Positions 45,992 through 56,281 of a stretch of 64,000 bases of DNA are shown here, piece after piece. The translations under genes and the position numbers were made by a program. How positions within the stretch are numbered: position 1 is the stretch's first letter; each line of letters begins with the position of its first letter. The stretch is from Kutzneria buriramensis (GTDB lineage Bacteria > Actinomycetota > Actinomycetes > Mycobacteriales > Pseudonocardiaceae): contig NZ_QUNO01000006.1 in the NCBI RefSeq assembly GCF_003387475.1, forward strand, positions 496,001 through 560,000, read 5' to 3'. The notes beneath the pieces were generated by a model. It saw only the letters and a list, made by a program, of their open reading frames with translations. It was not told where the DNA came from and did not search any database.

Positions 45992-46570
45992 GTGAGTGAT
46001 GCAAGGCTGGCTGCCGCTGACGCCGTCGAGTCACACATCCGCGCATTCTTCATCGGGCACACCGTGGAAGTCGTTGACTTCGACCTCGGTCCAGAACGGC
46101 GAAAGATAGTACCTGATCTGCGCGTCGTCACCGTGGCACCCGGTCCGCAGGGCGACAGTTGGGCCTACGTGACCGCCGGATGCTGGGCCTCAGCGGAGAA
46201 GGACGGTCACGGACTTGAGTTCGTCATGACCGCCCACGTCCGCGATCAGCGTTTCGTCGAGCTCATGGGGATGATCGCCTACTACCACTGCGGAGGTCAT
46301 CGGCTTGACCTCGAGCACAGCATGCCGATCGGTGATCCGTGGGTGCCCGGATCGACCTGCGACCATCTACTGATCAGCCTGCCTTATCTGCACGGTCCCG
46401 CGCTCGAACAGTGCCCACTGCCTGGCGGACACGCCCGGATCCTGTGGGCCTTGCCGGTCACCGCCGCCGAGATCGAGTTCCGCAGACGTCACGGGCACGA
46501 GGCGTTGGAGCAGCTGTTCGACGAGGCAGAGATCGTTCCCACGGATCCCTTCCGAGCGTCCGTCGTCTGA
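45992..46570 (+). CDS. Suppressor of fused (SUFU) domain protein
   Basis: From the GTG at 45992 the 192-residue protein reads SDARLAAADAVESHIRAFFI, RVVTVAPGPQGDSWAYVTAGCWA, LEFVMTAHVRD and HSMPIGDPWVPGSTCDHLLISLPYLHGP, then LPVTAAEIEFRRRHGHEALEQLFDEA. This is the bacterial SUFU-like domain, common in actinomycetes as an immunity-type or regulatory protein. The longer frame upstream has no support. No toxin gene is adjacent. Confidence 0.8.
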   Translation: MSDARLAAADAVESHIRAFFIGHTVEVVDFDLGPERRKIVPDLRVVTVAPGPQGDSWAYVTAGCWASAEKDGHGLEFVMTAHVRDQRFVELMGMIAYYHCGGHRLDLEHSMPIGDPWVPGSTCDHLLISLPYLHGPALEQCPLPGGHARILWALPVTAAEIEFRRRHGHEALEQLFDEAEIVPTDPFRASVV

Positions 46571-46910
46571 GCGACGGATTCTGGTGGTCATCGCTCGTGA
46601 CAGGTGAGGACGCCGGCCCGACAAGCCCCCTGCTGGTTTCCGCAGAACGCTCGCTCATGCCGCCGATCGCGTGTCAATTTCTCCCACTGGGCATGGTGTT
46701 TGCGAGCGCTCGACCTTCGCCTTTGGCGGTTCTGTGGACGAAGCGTCCCGTCTCCGCGCCGGTCAGGTACCCGCCGTCAAGGGCTCGTGCGTAGTCGAGT
46801 GCGTGGGGTGTGAGCCACTCACCGCGCCGCGCCGGTGCACCTCACAGTGGTCGGACCTTGAGGCGGGTGAGCCGGTCCTCCCCCATCCAGCCTGGCATGT
46901 CGTTTCGCGC
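46571..46910. other. No gene seen
   Basis: 340 bp between the SUFU gene and the convergent SARP regulator. There are only short overlapping frames. It probably holds both 3' ends. Confidence 0.5.
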
Positions 46911-49882
46911 CTATGGCAGGTCGGATGGCTCTGTTGTGTCGTCGTCGGTGTCGCTGTCACTGAGCACGGTGAGCCTGACGGCGGTGGGTTCGATCGCGGG
47001 TGTCACGTCGAGGTCGACCAGCAGCTCGCGTGCATGGCGGCTTTCCTCCTGCGCCTCGTCGTGGCGTCCGAGATGTTCCAGCGCCTCGCTCAGGGTCGTC
47101 GACGCCCGGATTGCGTGTTCGCGGTCGTTGTGAGGGTGACAGAGGCCGATCGCGTAGCGGGCACGCGCTGCGGCTTGGGCGTAGTCACCTCTGTCGACGT
47201 GGATGTCGGCCAATGTCGTCAACGCGCGCACCACGTCCTCGTGGTCCGCGGTCTGGGTTTCCTGAAGCGCCACGACCTCGTCCAACACTGTGAGTGCCGT
47301 TTCGGTGTCTCCCTCGCTGTCGGCGAGCATTCCGAGCTCGGTGAGGGTGGCCGCCTGGCCCACGTGGTAGCCGATGCTGCGGCGAATGTCCAGGGCCTGG
47401 TGCAGGTACGCCCGTGCCTGGGTGGCGTCGCCTTGCTCAACCATGATCACGCCGAGCGCGTGTAGGGTCGCTGACTGGCCGCTGCGGTCGTTTTCCTCGA
47501 CCCGCAGCCGCAGCGCGTGATCGTAGAAGGTCTGCGCGGTGGTGTACTCGCGGTCGTAGCGGTAGTGGTTGCCCAGGTAGTGGCGGGTGGTCGCCTCGCC
47601 ACGCCGGTTTCCGGCTTTGCCGAACAGCTCCAACGCGGAGCGCAGGCCCTGCAATGATTTCGCTGGCTCGTCGTCCAGGCGTGCCAGCAACGCCAAGCCG
47701 AGGTGGATGCCGGCCTCGCCTTGGTCGTCGCCGGCCTGGTGCGCCGCGACGAGCGCGACCTCATGCGTGCGTTTCCAGTCGGAGCGGAAGTTGTTGAGCA
47801 GATACAGTTCCCGCAGCAGAACCGGCATCCGCCAAGCGTGGGGCAGGCCGTGCTCACTGGCCAGGACGATCGCCGCGCTGAGGTTGGTGCGCTCGGTGCT
47901 CAGCCACGCCATCGCCGCAGGGCCGAACTCCAGTATCACCGGCGGCGCCGCCGCGGGTGGCGCCAAATCAGCGCGCTGGATGCGGTGCGGGTACACCGCC
48001 TGGTCGGCGCTGCTGGCCCCGGCCCAGTACCAGTCGAGCATCCGGACGCGGGCGTCGGCCAACTCCTGCGGCGCGGTGGCGTCGTGGGCGAGTTCGGTGG
48101 CGTACGCGCGCATCAGCGGCGGCAAGATGAAGCGGACGCCGGCGTGCTCGAGGAGATGGACCGAGGCCAACGATCGCAGCATCGGCAGGCACGCCGCGAC
48201 GGGTGTGCCGATGGTCGCGGCGGCGACCTCGGCGCTGAATTCGTCGCCCGGATGCAGGCTGAGCAGACGAAACAGCCGCGCGACCTCAGCGGGCAAGACC
48301 CGGTAGGAGCGGGCCAGGCTGGCGCGCAGGGCATCGTCGCTGTCGTGGCCGTCGTCGATAGCGGCCAGACTGCTCGGCAACGCGCGCAGCGCGGTGACCA
48401 GCTCCATCAGCGGCATCTCGGCCAGGTCGAGGGCCGTTCGCCGAGCAGCCGCACCGCCAGTGGGAGGCCGGCGCTCAGATCGGCCAGCCCGGACAGTGCC
48501 ACCGGGTCGGTGCGTTGGCGACGGCTGCGGGCAAAGATCATCCTGAACAGGTCGAGTCGCTCGGCCTGCGCCAACGGCGGCAGGGCGACGCGGCGGGCGC
48601 CGTGGCGCGTCGCCAGGGGCGCCAAACGGTGGCGGCTGGTGACCAACACGACGCATCCCGACGCTCCGGGCAGCAACGGCAGAATTTGGCTGGAGTCCTG
48701 CGCGTCGTCCAGGACGATCAGGGCGTTCTGGCCGGCCAACACGCTGCGGAACAGGCCGCCGCGCGCCTCGACCCCGGCGGGGATCTGTCCGACGGGCACG
48801 GCCAACGCCTGGAGGAACTCGCCCAGGATCTCCCCGGGGTCTCGGGGCGGGGTGTCGGCGTAGCCGCGCAGGTCCGCGTAGAGCTGGCCGGCCGGGAATC
48901 GGTCGCGGATGCCGTGGGCCCATCGCAGGGCGGTGGTCGTCTTGCCGACGCCGGGACCGCCGGTGATGGCGATGATCAGGGTGGTGGGTTGTCGGGTCAG
49001 TTGCGCCTGGGCCAGCAGGGTTTCGAGTTCGCTGAGTTGCTCGGCGCGGCCGACGAAGTCGTCGATGGTGGGTGGTAGCTGGGCGGGTGGGGGCAGGGGC
49101 GCCGGGACCGAGGCGACGGCCGGATGCTCGCTGATCAGGGCGTCGCGTTCGAAGAGCAGTTGTTGGTGCAGCTGCCGGAGTTCGCGTCCTGGTCCGGTGC
49201 CGAAGGCTTCCACGGTGCGGCGGTAGATGTGTTTCCAGTAGGAATCGAACTCGGCGTAGTGGCCGGCGGCGTTGAGTGTGGACAGTCGCAGCGAGATGCA
49301 CCGGGTGTCCAGCTCGTGGCCGGAGGTGATGGTGTCCAGCAGTTCGAGCGCGTCGTAATAGTTGCCGCGGTCCAGTTCCACGGAGCACAGCAGTTGGTAG
49401 CCCGGCAGGCGGTGGTAGGCGTCGAGGTCTTCGCGGACCAGTTCCGCCCAGCTGGTGTGTAGGTCGGCCAGGGGCGGTCCTTGCCACAGCTCGATCGCCT
49501 CGTACAGGTGCCGGGCGGCCTCGTCGACGCGGCCCGCGCGCCGTGCGGCCTCCGCGGAGGCGCGCAATGCCTTGAACTGGGTCAGGTCGAGCTGGTCGTC
49601 GTCGGCGTGCAGGACGTAGGCGTGGTGCTGGGTGAGGATCTCCGCGGTGCAGCCCTGTGACCGCAGTGCGGCGCGCAGCCGGCTGACGTAGGCCTGGAGG
49701 TCCTTGTGGGCTCGCTCGGGTGGGTTGTGGTCCCACAACGCGTGCATCAGGGTGTCCGTGGTGACCCTTTTGTGGTGATTGAGCAGGAGCACACCGAGCA
49801 GCGCGCGTTCTTTGGCGCGTCCCAGCCGCAGCTGCCGCCCGCCGTGGCGCAACTGGACTGAACCAAGGATCTGAAACTTCAC
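46911..49882 (-). CDS. SARP-type BTAD/NB-ARC/TPR regulator (AfsR-like), one frameshift
   Basis: N-terminal OmpR-type winged helix (MKFQILGSVQLRHGGRQLRLG, KERALLGVLLLNH), BTAD domain (about 100-245), then the STAND ATPase: FVGRAEQLSELETLL, Walker A ITGGPGVGKTTTALRWAHGI, Walker B ALIVLDDAQDSSQ and CVVLVTSRHRLAPL. Near 48440 the frame breaks (LGER|ALDLAEMPLMEL when one G is restored in GG). The remainder has a winged helix and TPRs (GEATTRHYLGNHYRYDREYTTAQTFYDHAL; QAATLTELGMLADSEGD). Repaired length is about 990 residues. Such proteins activate antibiotic or RiPP clusters; the peptide/ThiF locus upstream is the obvious candidate target. Confidence 0.85.
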
Positions 49883-50463
49883 CAGGCCCCCTTGACGCGT
49901 CCCATCCTAGGAAATTCGATCCTGTGTTCGCGTGTCACACCCCCGTTTGTGTAGGTGTCAGGTTATCGGCGATCGTCGGTCGCCGGCGAATGGCAGGTTC
50001 AGTGTCGAGTCCATGGCAACCAGAGTGTCAACCGGCGTGCCGGATCATTCCCTCAAACGCGGGATTCGATGCGGGGAGTCGGCAATGATCACTCGAAAGA
50101 ATGAGCGGGTGGCGGCACTCGAAGTGGTATGCGGCCCTGGGGTTCGGCAGCGCGGCTCTGGGTCGGCGAGCGCACTCGCCGCGCTGATGCCCATCGCTAC
50201 CAACGCTGGTTGGCCCGCACCATCCAGTGTGCGCTGGCGTGTGGGAGCCCCAGCAGTGGACATGTGGCGGGAGGTCAGCGCAGCCACGTCCGGCCGGGTG
50301 GCACAGGTGCGCGGGAGCGCCCGGTGATCGCCGAGTGCTCCCGTGGGTTCTTCGCGCGCGGAATCCGGGTCCGAGAATCCCGGCCCGACGACGACGCCGT
50401 GCGGCATGAATGCCTGCTGGCGACCGAGGCGAATTGGGTGGCGATAGGGAAAGGAGGTGGCGA
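49883..50463. promoter_or_regulatory. Divergent upstream region of the SARP regulator and the peptide gene
   Basis: No convincing gene. A 112-residue plus frame ends in GKGGGE, which is simply the Shine-Dalgarno of the peptide gene read through, so I reject it. A perfect AAGGAGG lies at 50451-50457. Near 49880-49950 there are AT-richer runs that may hold promoters. Confidence 0.5.
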
Positions 50464-50529
50464 ATGATGATCGAGTTCTTGGAGCCGAAACTCGACCTGG
50501 TCCTGTGTGACCCTGACCAGAACAACTAG
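50464..50529 (+). CDS. 21-residue candidate RiPP precursor peptide
   Basis: ATG 50464 sits 6 nt after a perfect AAGGAGG. The peptide begins MMIEFLEPKLDLV and ends LCDPDQNN; TAG is at 50527-50529, and the ThiF-family gene starts 7 nt later, its ribosome site overlapping the stop. Microcin C-type precursors are very short peptides with a C-terminal asparagine that an MccB (PqqD-ThiF) enzyme converts to a peptidyl-nucleotide. The C-terminal Asn, the short length and the adjacent enzyme all fit. It has one cysteine and no leader cleavage motif. An alternative is a leader peptide controlling the enzyme. Confidence 0.72.
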   Translation: MMIEFLEPKLDLVLCDPDQNN

Positions 50530-50536
50530 AGGAGTT

Positions 50537-51646
50537 ATGTCGATGAAGCGCCCGCGCGTCAAACATGAACATCGACCCGTCCGCTATGGCCGGAACCGCA
50601 TTCGTATCGGCGGTGCCGTGCCCGGTATCGCCGTTGATATCGACGACCGCGACGGCTCGGTGTGGGCGCTGTTGCAGCTTCTCGATGGCACACGGACGGT
50701 GGACCAGGTCATCGCCGATCTGGTCCACCGCTTCCCGCAGCTGGACGCTGACCGTGTCCGCACCGACATCGACGACCTGGCCGGGCGCGGCCACCTCGAG
50801 GATGCCGGCCGCTCAGCGCCACCGCAGCTGACCGCTCGCGACCTGGACCGCCACGCGCGAAGCCAGCGTCTGTGGCAGTGGATCGACGACACGCCCCGCG
50901 CGACCCGTTGGCACGCCCAGTTGGCGCTCAAGCAGGCGAGGGTCCTGCTCATCGGGCTCGGCGGCGCCGGCAGCACCGCGGCGCTGGCGCTCACGCAATC
51001 CGGTGTCGGTGTCCTGCACTGCCTGGACTTCGACGCCGTCGAGATGTCCAACCTCAACCGCCAGATCCTCTACACCGACGACGATCTGGGGCGGTCGAAG
51101 GTCGCCGCCGCCCTTGACCGGCTCCGCGCCCACAACTCCGACATCACCATCACCGGGGAACACCGCGCCATCGACGGTCCGGCTGACGTTGTCACGCTCG
51201 CGCCAGGCTTCGACGTGGTCCTGCTTGCCGCCGACCGACCACGGGAGATCACCTCCTGGGTCAACCACGGCTGTCACGCGACCGGCACGGCCTGGGTGCA
51301 CTGCGGCTACCACGGCCCCGTGGTCGCCGTCGGCTCGTACCAACCCGACCGCACCCCCTGCTACGACTGCGTCCTGGCCGACGCTCGCGACCAACGCCGC
51401 CGCGCCGGACTGCGCCCCGTCGCACCCGAGCCAGCACCCGAGCGTCGGCCACCAGCCGCGTCGAACGCGGTGACCGCCGGAACCAGCGGCCTGCTCGCCG
51501 CCCACGCGGTAATGCGCTTGATCACCGGCATTCCCGCACAGCACACCAACACCACCGTCGCGCTCGACCTGCTCACGATGACGGCCCTCCCGCTGGCGCC
51601 GGTGGCCCACCGACCTGACTGCCCGACCTGCGACCTCACCGCATGA
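50537..51646 (+). CDS. PqqD-ThiF adenylyltransferase (MccB-like)
   Basis: The 369-residue protein has an N-terminal PqqD-like peptide-recognition domain at about 13-92 (VRYGRNRIRIGG; GSVWALLQLLDGTRTVDQVIADL; LAGRGHLEDAG). An E1/ThiF domain follows, with the nucleotide loop LLIGLGGAGS at 138-146, LDFDAVEMSNLNRQ at 163-176 and LGRSKVAAA. Two C-x2-C pairs (PCYDC and CPTC) form the E1 structural zinc site. ATG at 50537 behind AGAGGAG. MccB enzymes adenylate the C-terminal Asn of a short peptide. No transporter (MccC) or immunity gene is next to it. Confidence 0.85.
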   Translation: MSMKRPRVKHEHRPVRYGRNRIRIGGAVPGIAVDIDDRDGSVWALLQLLDGTRTVDQVIADLVHRFPQLDADRVRTDIDDLAGRGHLEDAGRSAPPQLTARDLDRHARSQRLWQWIDDTPRATRWHAQLALKQARVLLIGLGGAGSTAALALTQSGVGVLHCLDFDAVEMSNLNRQILYTDDDLGRSKVAAALDRLRAHNSDITITGEHRAIDGPADVVTLAPGFDVVLLAADRPREITSWVNHGCHATGTAWVHCGYHGPVVAVGSYQPDRTPCYDCVLADARDQRRRAGLRPVAPEPAPERRPPAASNAVTAGTSGLLAAHAVMRLITGIPAQHTNTTVALDLLTMTALPLAPVAHRPDCPTCDLTA

Positions 51647-51650
51647 ATCC

Positions 51651-53810
51651 TCACCCCTCCCCCGATAGGTCAGTGTTTCCGGCGCCGACGGCCGCCAGCC
51701 GCCGGGAGACGGCCTCCGCCCGTGGATCCCCGACCTCCGTGAACAGTTCCCTGGCCCGGGTCAGACATTCCCGAGCGAGCGTGGGCCGCCCCTGGTACTC
51801 ATGGGAGGTCGCCGCGGTGCACAGCACCAAGGCGCGGTACCTGCCCGTGCCGGTCAAGGCCTCGTACTGGGCGATCGCCGCGGCGGCCAGGTCCAGTGCC
51901 CGTTCGTGGTCGCCCAGGCCCTGCCAGGCCACGGCCTCGTCGTGGACCGCCCAGGCTTCGCCGACCTGGTCACCGGCAGTGTGGCGCAGCACGCGCTCCC
52001 GCGTGGCATGGGCCAGCGCGACCTCGAACTGCCCGAGGTTGGCCGCGATCCGGCTCAGGTTGCACTCGACGACGGCTTCGGACCGTGCATCGCCGCTGTG
52101 CCGGGCCAGGGGAAGCGCCCGGCGGTAGTAGACTCGCGCGTCGACCCAGCGCGCCTGCTGCATGCGCACGTACCCCAAACCGAGCAACGCCACCCGCTGC
52201 CGATCCCCGTCGCCGGACCGCTGAGCCAACGCCAACTCCTGGGACATCGCCACTTCGGCCTCGCTCAACCGCCCCAACCTCGACAGCGTGTCCCCCTGCG
52301 AGGCCAGCAGGAACGACTCGACGCCGACGTCGCCGCACGCCCGCGCGGCGCGCAGTCCCAGCGACTGCGCCTGCTCTTGGGTCACCAGCCAGGAGCGTTC
52401 GCGCAGGGTGAGAAAACGCGCCGTTCCCGCCAACGCCATCGCCGGGCCCAGCAGCTCGTGATCCACCGCGGTCCGCAGCGCCGTCATCATGGTGGTCACC
52501 TCACCGTTCAACCACGCCAGCGCCTGGTCGCGGTCGGCCAACTCCACCGCGGGCGGCACAGCAACCACGGAAACAGGGACAGTGGGTAGACCGGGGAACA
52601 CCAGCCGGTCTGCAACCAGCGCGGTGTGCGCGTACCAGGTGACCACCTGCGTCAACGCCTCGACGCGTGCGGTCTCGGGTTCGTCGGTGGCCGCGCGATG
52701 AGCGGCGTAGGCGTGCAGCAGGTCGTGCACGCGATACCGCCGGCGCCCGGCGGGCTCGACCAGGTGCAGGTCGGCCAGCGACTCCATGTGCCGATAGCTC
52801 AGGTGCTGGGTCATGCCGGTCACGGCGGCGATGGCCGGCACGCCGAACTCCCCACCGGGATGCACCCCCAGCAGCCGGAAGGTCCGGGCGAGATCTCGTG
52901 GCAGCTGGCTGTAGGACCAGTCGAACACGGTGTCCACCGCGCTGTGCTCATCTCCCCTCGCGCTGAGCTCTGCCAACCGGTCCTCGCCGTCGGTGAGGTC
53001 GTCGACGGCGTCGGCGACGGTCAGCGCGCGACGCGCGGCGATCCGGGTGCACGCGATCCGCAAGGCCAGCGGCAGCCGCGCGCACAACGCGATCAAGCTG
53101 CTCACCGCGGTCGGTTCCGCCGTCGCTCGAGGCGCGCCGATGATCCGCCGCACCAGGTCCTGCGCGTCCGTCGGCGTGAACAGGTCCAATGTCAGCTGGC
53201 TGGCCGCTTCGGCGATGATCAAGCCGGACATGCTGGAGCGGCTCGTGACGAGCACCAGACAGCCCGGTGAGCCGGGCAGCAGGGGCCGCACCTGCTGCGG
53301 GCTCGCGGCGTTGTCCAGCACGATCAGGACCCGTCGTCCCGCCAGCAGCGACCTGTACATGCCGGACTGGGCGTCCAACTCGCCCGGGATCGCGTCCGGC
53401 GCCACCCCCAGGACGCGCAGGAACCCGGCAAGCACCACGAGCGGGTCCAGCGGGGCACTGGGGCCGTAGCCCCTTAGGTTCGCGAACAGCGTGCCGTCCG
53501 GGAATCGGTGCTGCACGCGATGGGCCCATTGGACGGCCAAGGTGGTCTTTCCGACCCCTGGAGCACCGTCCACGGTCGCGATCACGGTGGTGCTGTCCGT
53601 GTCGTCGTCAGCGGGCAGCAGTGTGTCCATGGCGGCCAGATCCGTAGACCGGCCCGCGAAGTCGCGGATCGCCGGTGGCAACAGCCGTGGAGTCAGGCGC
53701 GCGGCCGGTGCAGCACCGGTTACGACGACGCGGTCGATCCTGCCCGCCTGCACGACGGCACCGTGCACTTCGCCGGAAAGATCGTTGTGTGAGTCCGAAT
53801 GGTCGGCCAC
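51651..53810 (-). CDS. NB-ARC/TPR STAND protein
   Basis: The 719-residue intact protein starts MADHSDSHNDLSGEVHGAVVQAGRIDRVVV (the GxVHGxVVQAG motif). It has FAGRSTDLAAMDTLL, Walker A VDGAPGVGKTTLAVQWAHRV, RVLIVLDNAASPQQ, CLVLVTSRSSM, RLPLALRIACTRI, a winged helix with VHDLLHAYAAHR, and TPRs (RQRVALLGLGYVRMQQARWVDARVYYRRALPLAR; VGEAWAVHDEAVAWQGLGDHERALDL). It converges on the thiF gene with a 4-bp gap between stops. Signal-sensing ATPase, possibly a regulator or defence NLR. Confidence 0.88.
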   Translation of the reverse strand: MADHSDSHNDLSGEVHGAVVQAGRIDRVVVTGAAPAARLTPRLLPPAIRDFAGRSTDLAAMDTLLPADDDTDSTTVIATVDGAPGVGKTTLAVQWAHRVQHRFPDGTLFANLRGYGPSAPLDPLVVLAGFLRVLGVAPDAIPGELDAQSGMYRSLLAGRRVLIVLDNAASPQQVRPLLPGSPGCLVLVTSRSSMSGLIIAEAASQLTLDLFTPTDAQDLVRRIIGAPRATAEPTAVSSLIALCARLPLALRIACTRIAARRALTVADAVDDLTDGEDRLAELSARGDEHSAVDTVFDWSYSQLPRDLARTFRLLGVHPGGEFGVPAIAAVTGMTQHLSYRHMESLADLHLVEPAGRRRYRVHDLLHAYAAHRAATDEPETARVEALTQVVTWYAHTALVADRLVFPGLPTVPVSVVAVPPAVELADRDQALAWLNGEVTTMMTALRTAVDHELLGPAMALAGTARFLTLRERSWLVTQEQAQSLGLRAARACGDVGVESFLLASQGDTLSRLGRLSEAEVAMSQELALAQRSGDGDRQRVALLGLGYVRMQQARWVDARVYYRRALPLARHSGDARSEAVVECNLSRIAANLGQFEVALAHATRERVLRHTAGDQVGEAWAVHDEAVAWQGLGDHERALDLAAAAIAQYEALTGTGRYRALVLCTAATSHEYQGRPTLARECLTRARELFTEVGDPRAEAVSRRLAAVGAGNTDLSGEG

Positions 53811-54152
53811 GAGGTCAGTATCCAGTATCTCGGTGGTGATCGTGATCCTTCGGCGCTACCGCTACACGGTCGGACCAGCGGGCACACAGAAGGCTATTGT
53901 CAGACGCAGCTACCGCGGTGGCGCCGGTCAGTTGCGTGCGCCATGCGCTTTACGATCACGTTCCAACAGCGAGCGAATGTTCCATTGGGGACTGATAGTG
54001 CCGGCGGATCGATCACCGGAAGTCATGGCCGTTCCGGCTCGGCCCAGATGCCGTCTCCCATCGTCGCCCTGCAGTCGTCCAGCGGAGCCCGCCTGGTCAC
54101 CCGTACATTCGATGCCAGCACCGAAGTGCCGCACCGGTGGCGTTCCGAATTA
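53811..54152. other. Upstream of the NB-ARC gene, no gene seen
   Basis: 340 bp with only short frames. It holds the promoter of the minus-strand NB-ARC gene and the decayed distal edge of array B. Confidence 0.5.
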
Positions 54153-54730
54153 TTCAAATGTCACCCTTCGGCGTGATGCGCTTCTGGACGGCCGGCAACG
54201 ACGGCAGTGGCGACACCACGTGCATCACGTTTCTATACACCCTTCGGCGTGACGTGCTTCTGAACGTGACTGTCACGTTCCACACGGGCAACATGCAGCT
54301 GTGCGTTTCTATACGCCCTTCGGCGTGACGTGCTTCTGGACGGGCGGCCATCGCAGGAAACCTCCTGCCAACCCAAGCTCGTTTCTATACGCCCTTCGGT
54401 GTGACGTGCTTATGGACCGAAATTCCGCGGAGCGTCGCTGGCGTCAGTACGTGACGGTTTCTATACGCCCTTCGGCGTGACGCGCTTCTGGACCTTTGTC
54501 TTCTTCTCCTGCACGACACCGAAAGGTGGCCTGACCGTTTCTATACGCCTTTCGGCGTGACGTCCTTCTGGACATCTTCGATGGCAATGCGATCCACAGG
54601 GCCGGCACTGACGCGTTTCTATACGCCCTTCGGCGTGACGTGCTTCTGAACCCGCCGGCCGGATGGCGACAAGGGCTGGATGATCACCTTCACGTTTCTA
54701 TACGCCCTTCGGCGTGGCGTGCTTCTGGAC
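54153..54730 (-). CRISPR. Array B: eight repeats
   Basis: 37-bp repeats start at 54153 (decayed), 54229, 54305, 54381, 54457, 54537, 54615 and 54694; spacers are 39-43 bp. Plus-strand consensus begins GTTTCTATACGCCCTTCGGC and ends GACGTGCTTCTGGAC; the crRNA strand is minus and ends GAAAC. The decay is at the left, away from the leader at 54731, as expected if new spacers enter on the right. Confidence 0.95.
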
Positions 54731-54907
54731 CCTACCTACTTCGGCGAGCCTCCATCCAGCGGCAATGAAGGCCTGCGGCGCGCGGACCTGCAACCCACGC
54801 CATGAATGATCGTTTCTCGCCGCTGAGGACCGTATCGCCGCAGGCCCAGGCGTTGCACGCAAGACCAGTGTTCGATCTTCACAGACCCCTCCCTGAATGA
54901 AGTAGCG
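54731..54907 (-). promoter_or_regulatory. CRISPR leader of array B
   Basis: Begins CCTACCTACTTCGGCGAGCC directly after the last repeat and is about 90% identical to 56105-56281. It contains CGTTTCTCGCCGCTGAGGACC and the AT-richer GTTCGATCTTCACAG. Confidence 0.85.
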
Positions 54908-55064
54908 TCACAGCGCCGCCCAGTACGGCTTGTCCGGCTCGCGTTCGGCCTGGCCGATCGCGACGAGCTTGGACCAGCACGTCCCACACACCGACAGGAC
55001 GTGCACAGCATCCGCTGACGCCTTGATTATCGCTGCGAGACGGCCGGCCGGCGTCTCCACTCAC
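54908..55064 (-). pseudogene. cas2: 3' fragment of cas2
   Basis: Identical in layout to the end of cas2 at 56282 (stop TGA, then codons for YWAA-type residues, the CGTCW region and VHVL), but it stops matching near 55064. With the leader it forms a duplicated block of about 330 bp. Confidence 0.85.
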
Positions 55065-55115
55065 ACGCAACACCGCCGTCGACAGGTCATCCTCCGGTTC
55101 GAGTCATCCTCCGGT

Positions 55116-56104
55116 CGATCGGCACGCCAGTCGGCGTGACGTCCATCTTGACGGCTGGTTCAAGTCCCGATGGCACATCTTCTGACGTTCCTATAGGTCC
55201 TTCTGCGTGAACTCGACTTCTACTCAGCCGAGTTCCAACAGGCGGAATTCGATACACCCTTCGGTGTGACACCCATCTCAACTATCCTCGCCAAGCGTCA
55301 GAACCACGACGGAAAGCTCGGGTCTCTATACGCCCTTCGGCGTGACGCCATTCTGACTTGAAGGACTTTCAAGCTACTGAACCCCATCCCGGAGCCAGTG
55401 TCCATACGCCTTTCGGCGTGACGCACTTCCGAACGCAAGACTTTTGCCGCCGGCGTGCTCGACAGCCTCGAGCAGGAGTTTCCATACGCCCTTCGACTTG
55501 ACGCGCTTCTGCACTCGAACCGCTGAGCCGGCGGTTCGACCGGCCGCCTCTGGTTTCAATACACCCTTCGGCGTGACGCCCATCTGGACGACGCGGCGAT
55601 CGCTCCGTTACCCATGGGTGCGGAGGTTTCCATACGCCCTCGGCGTGACGCCCATCTGGACCGCCAGGTCTACTACGCGCCCTTCAACGCTCACCCGCTT
55701 CTATACGCCCTTCGGCGGGGGCCCATCTGGACTCCTCATGGACGGCACGCCGCCCTCCATCGTCACCGTTTCCATACACCCTCCGGCGTGAGGTCCTTCC
55801 GGGCCGCCCCGTCTTCGAGATTCTGCCCACCGGCCGGTTCAGTTCTATACGCCCTTCGGCATGACGTTCTTCTGGGCCAGCGCTCGGCGCTCACCCGCCT
55901 CATCATGGCCATCAAGTTTCTATACGCCCTTCGGCGTGACGTGATTCTGGACATGATGCTGCTGGAGATCGGCGCAGGCGTCACCGTCCTGTTTCTATAC
56001 GCCCTTCGGCGTGACGTGATTCTGGACTTGACCTGATCCTGATGCGTCTGGGGCAGGGCGGTGCCATGTTTCTATACGCCCTTCGGCGTGACGTGCTTCT
56101 GGAC
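55116..56104 (-). CRISPR. Array C: fourteen repeats, decaying leftward
   Basis: Repeat starts: about 55116, 55187, 55246, 55322, 55398, 55478, 55553, 55626, 55697, 55768, 55841, 55916, 55991, 56068. The three next to the leader are identical in their first 28 bases; distal ones carry 5-12 changes (two are 36 bp). Spacers are mostly 36-40 bp, shortest near 22. Same repeat family as A and B. The leader is at 56105. Confidence 0.93.
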
Positions 56105-56281
56105 CCTACCTACTTCGACGAGCCTCCAACCAGCAGCAATGAAGGCCTGCTACACGCGGACCTGCACTCCACGCCATCGATGATCGTTTCTCGCCGCTGA
56201 GGACCGTATCGCCGCAGCTCCAGGCACTGCGCGCGAGACCAGTGTTCGATCTTCACAGCCCCCTCCCTGAATGGAGTAGCG
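56105..56281 (-). promoter_or_regulatory. CRISPR leader of array C
   Basis: Begins CCTACCTACTTCGACGAGCC and lies between the newest repeat of array C and the cas2 stop codon. Transcription runs leftward into the array. Confidence 0.85.

Noticed and set aside
50129-50467. 112-residue frame just before the peptide gene
   Set aside because: Its last codons GKGGGE are the Shine-Dalgarno of the peptide gene; composition is not coding-like.
55444-56036. Frames with repeated FLYALRRDV units
   Set aside because: CRISPR array C read as protein.
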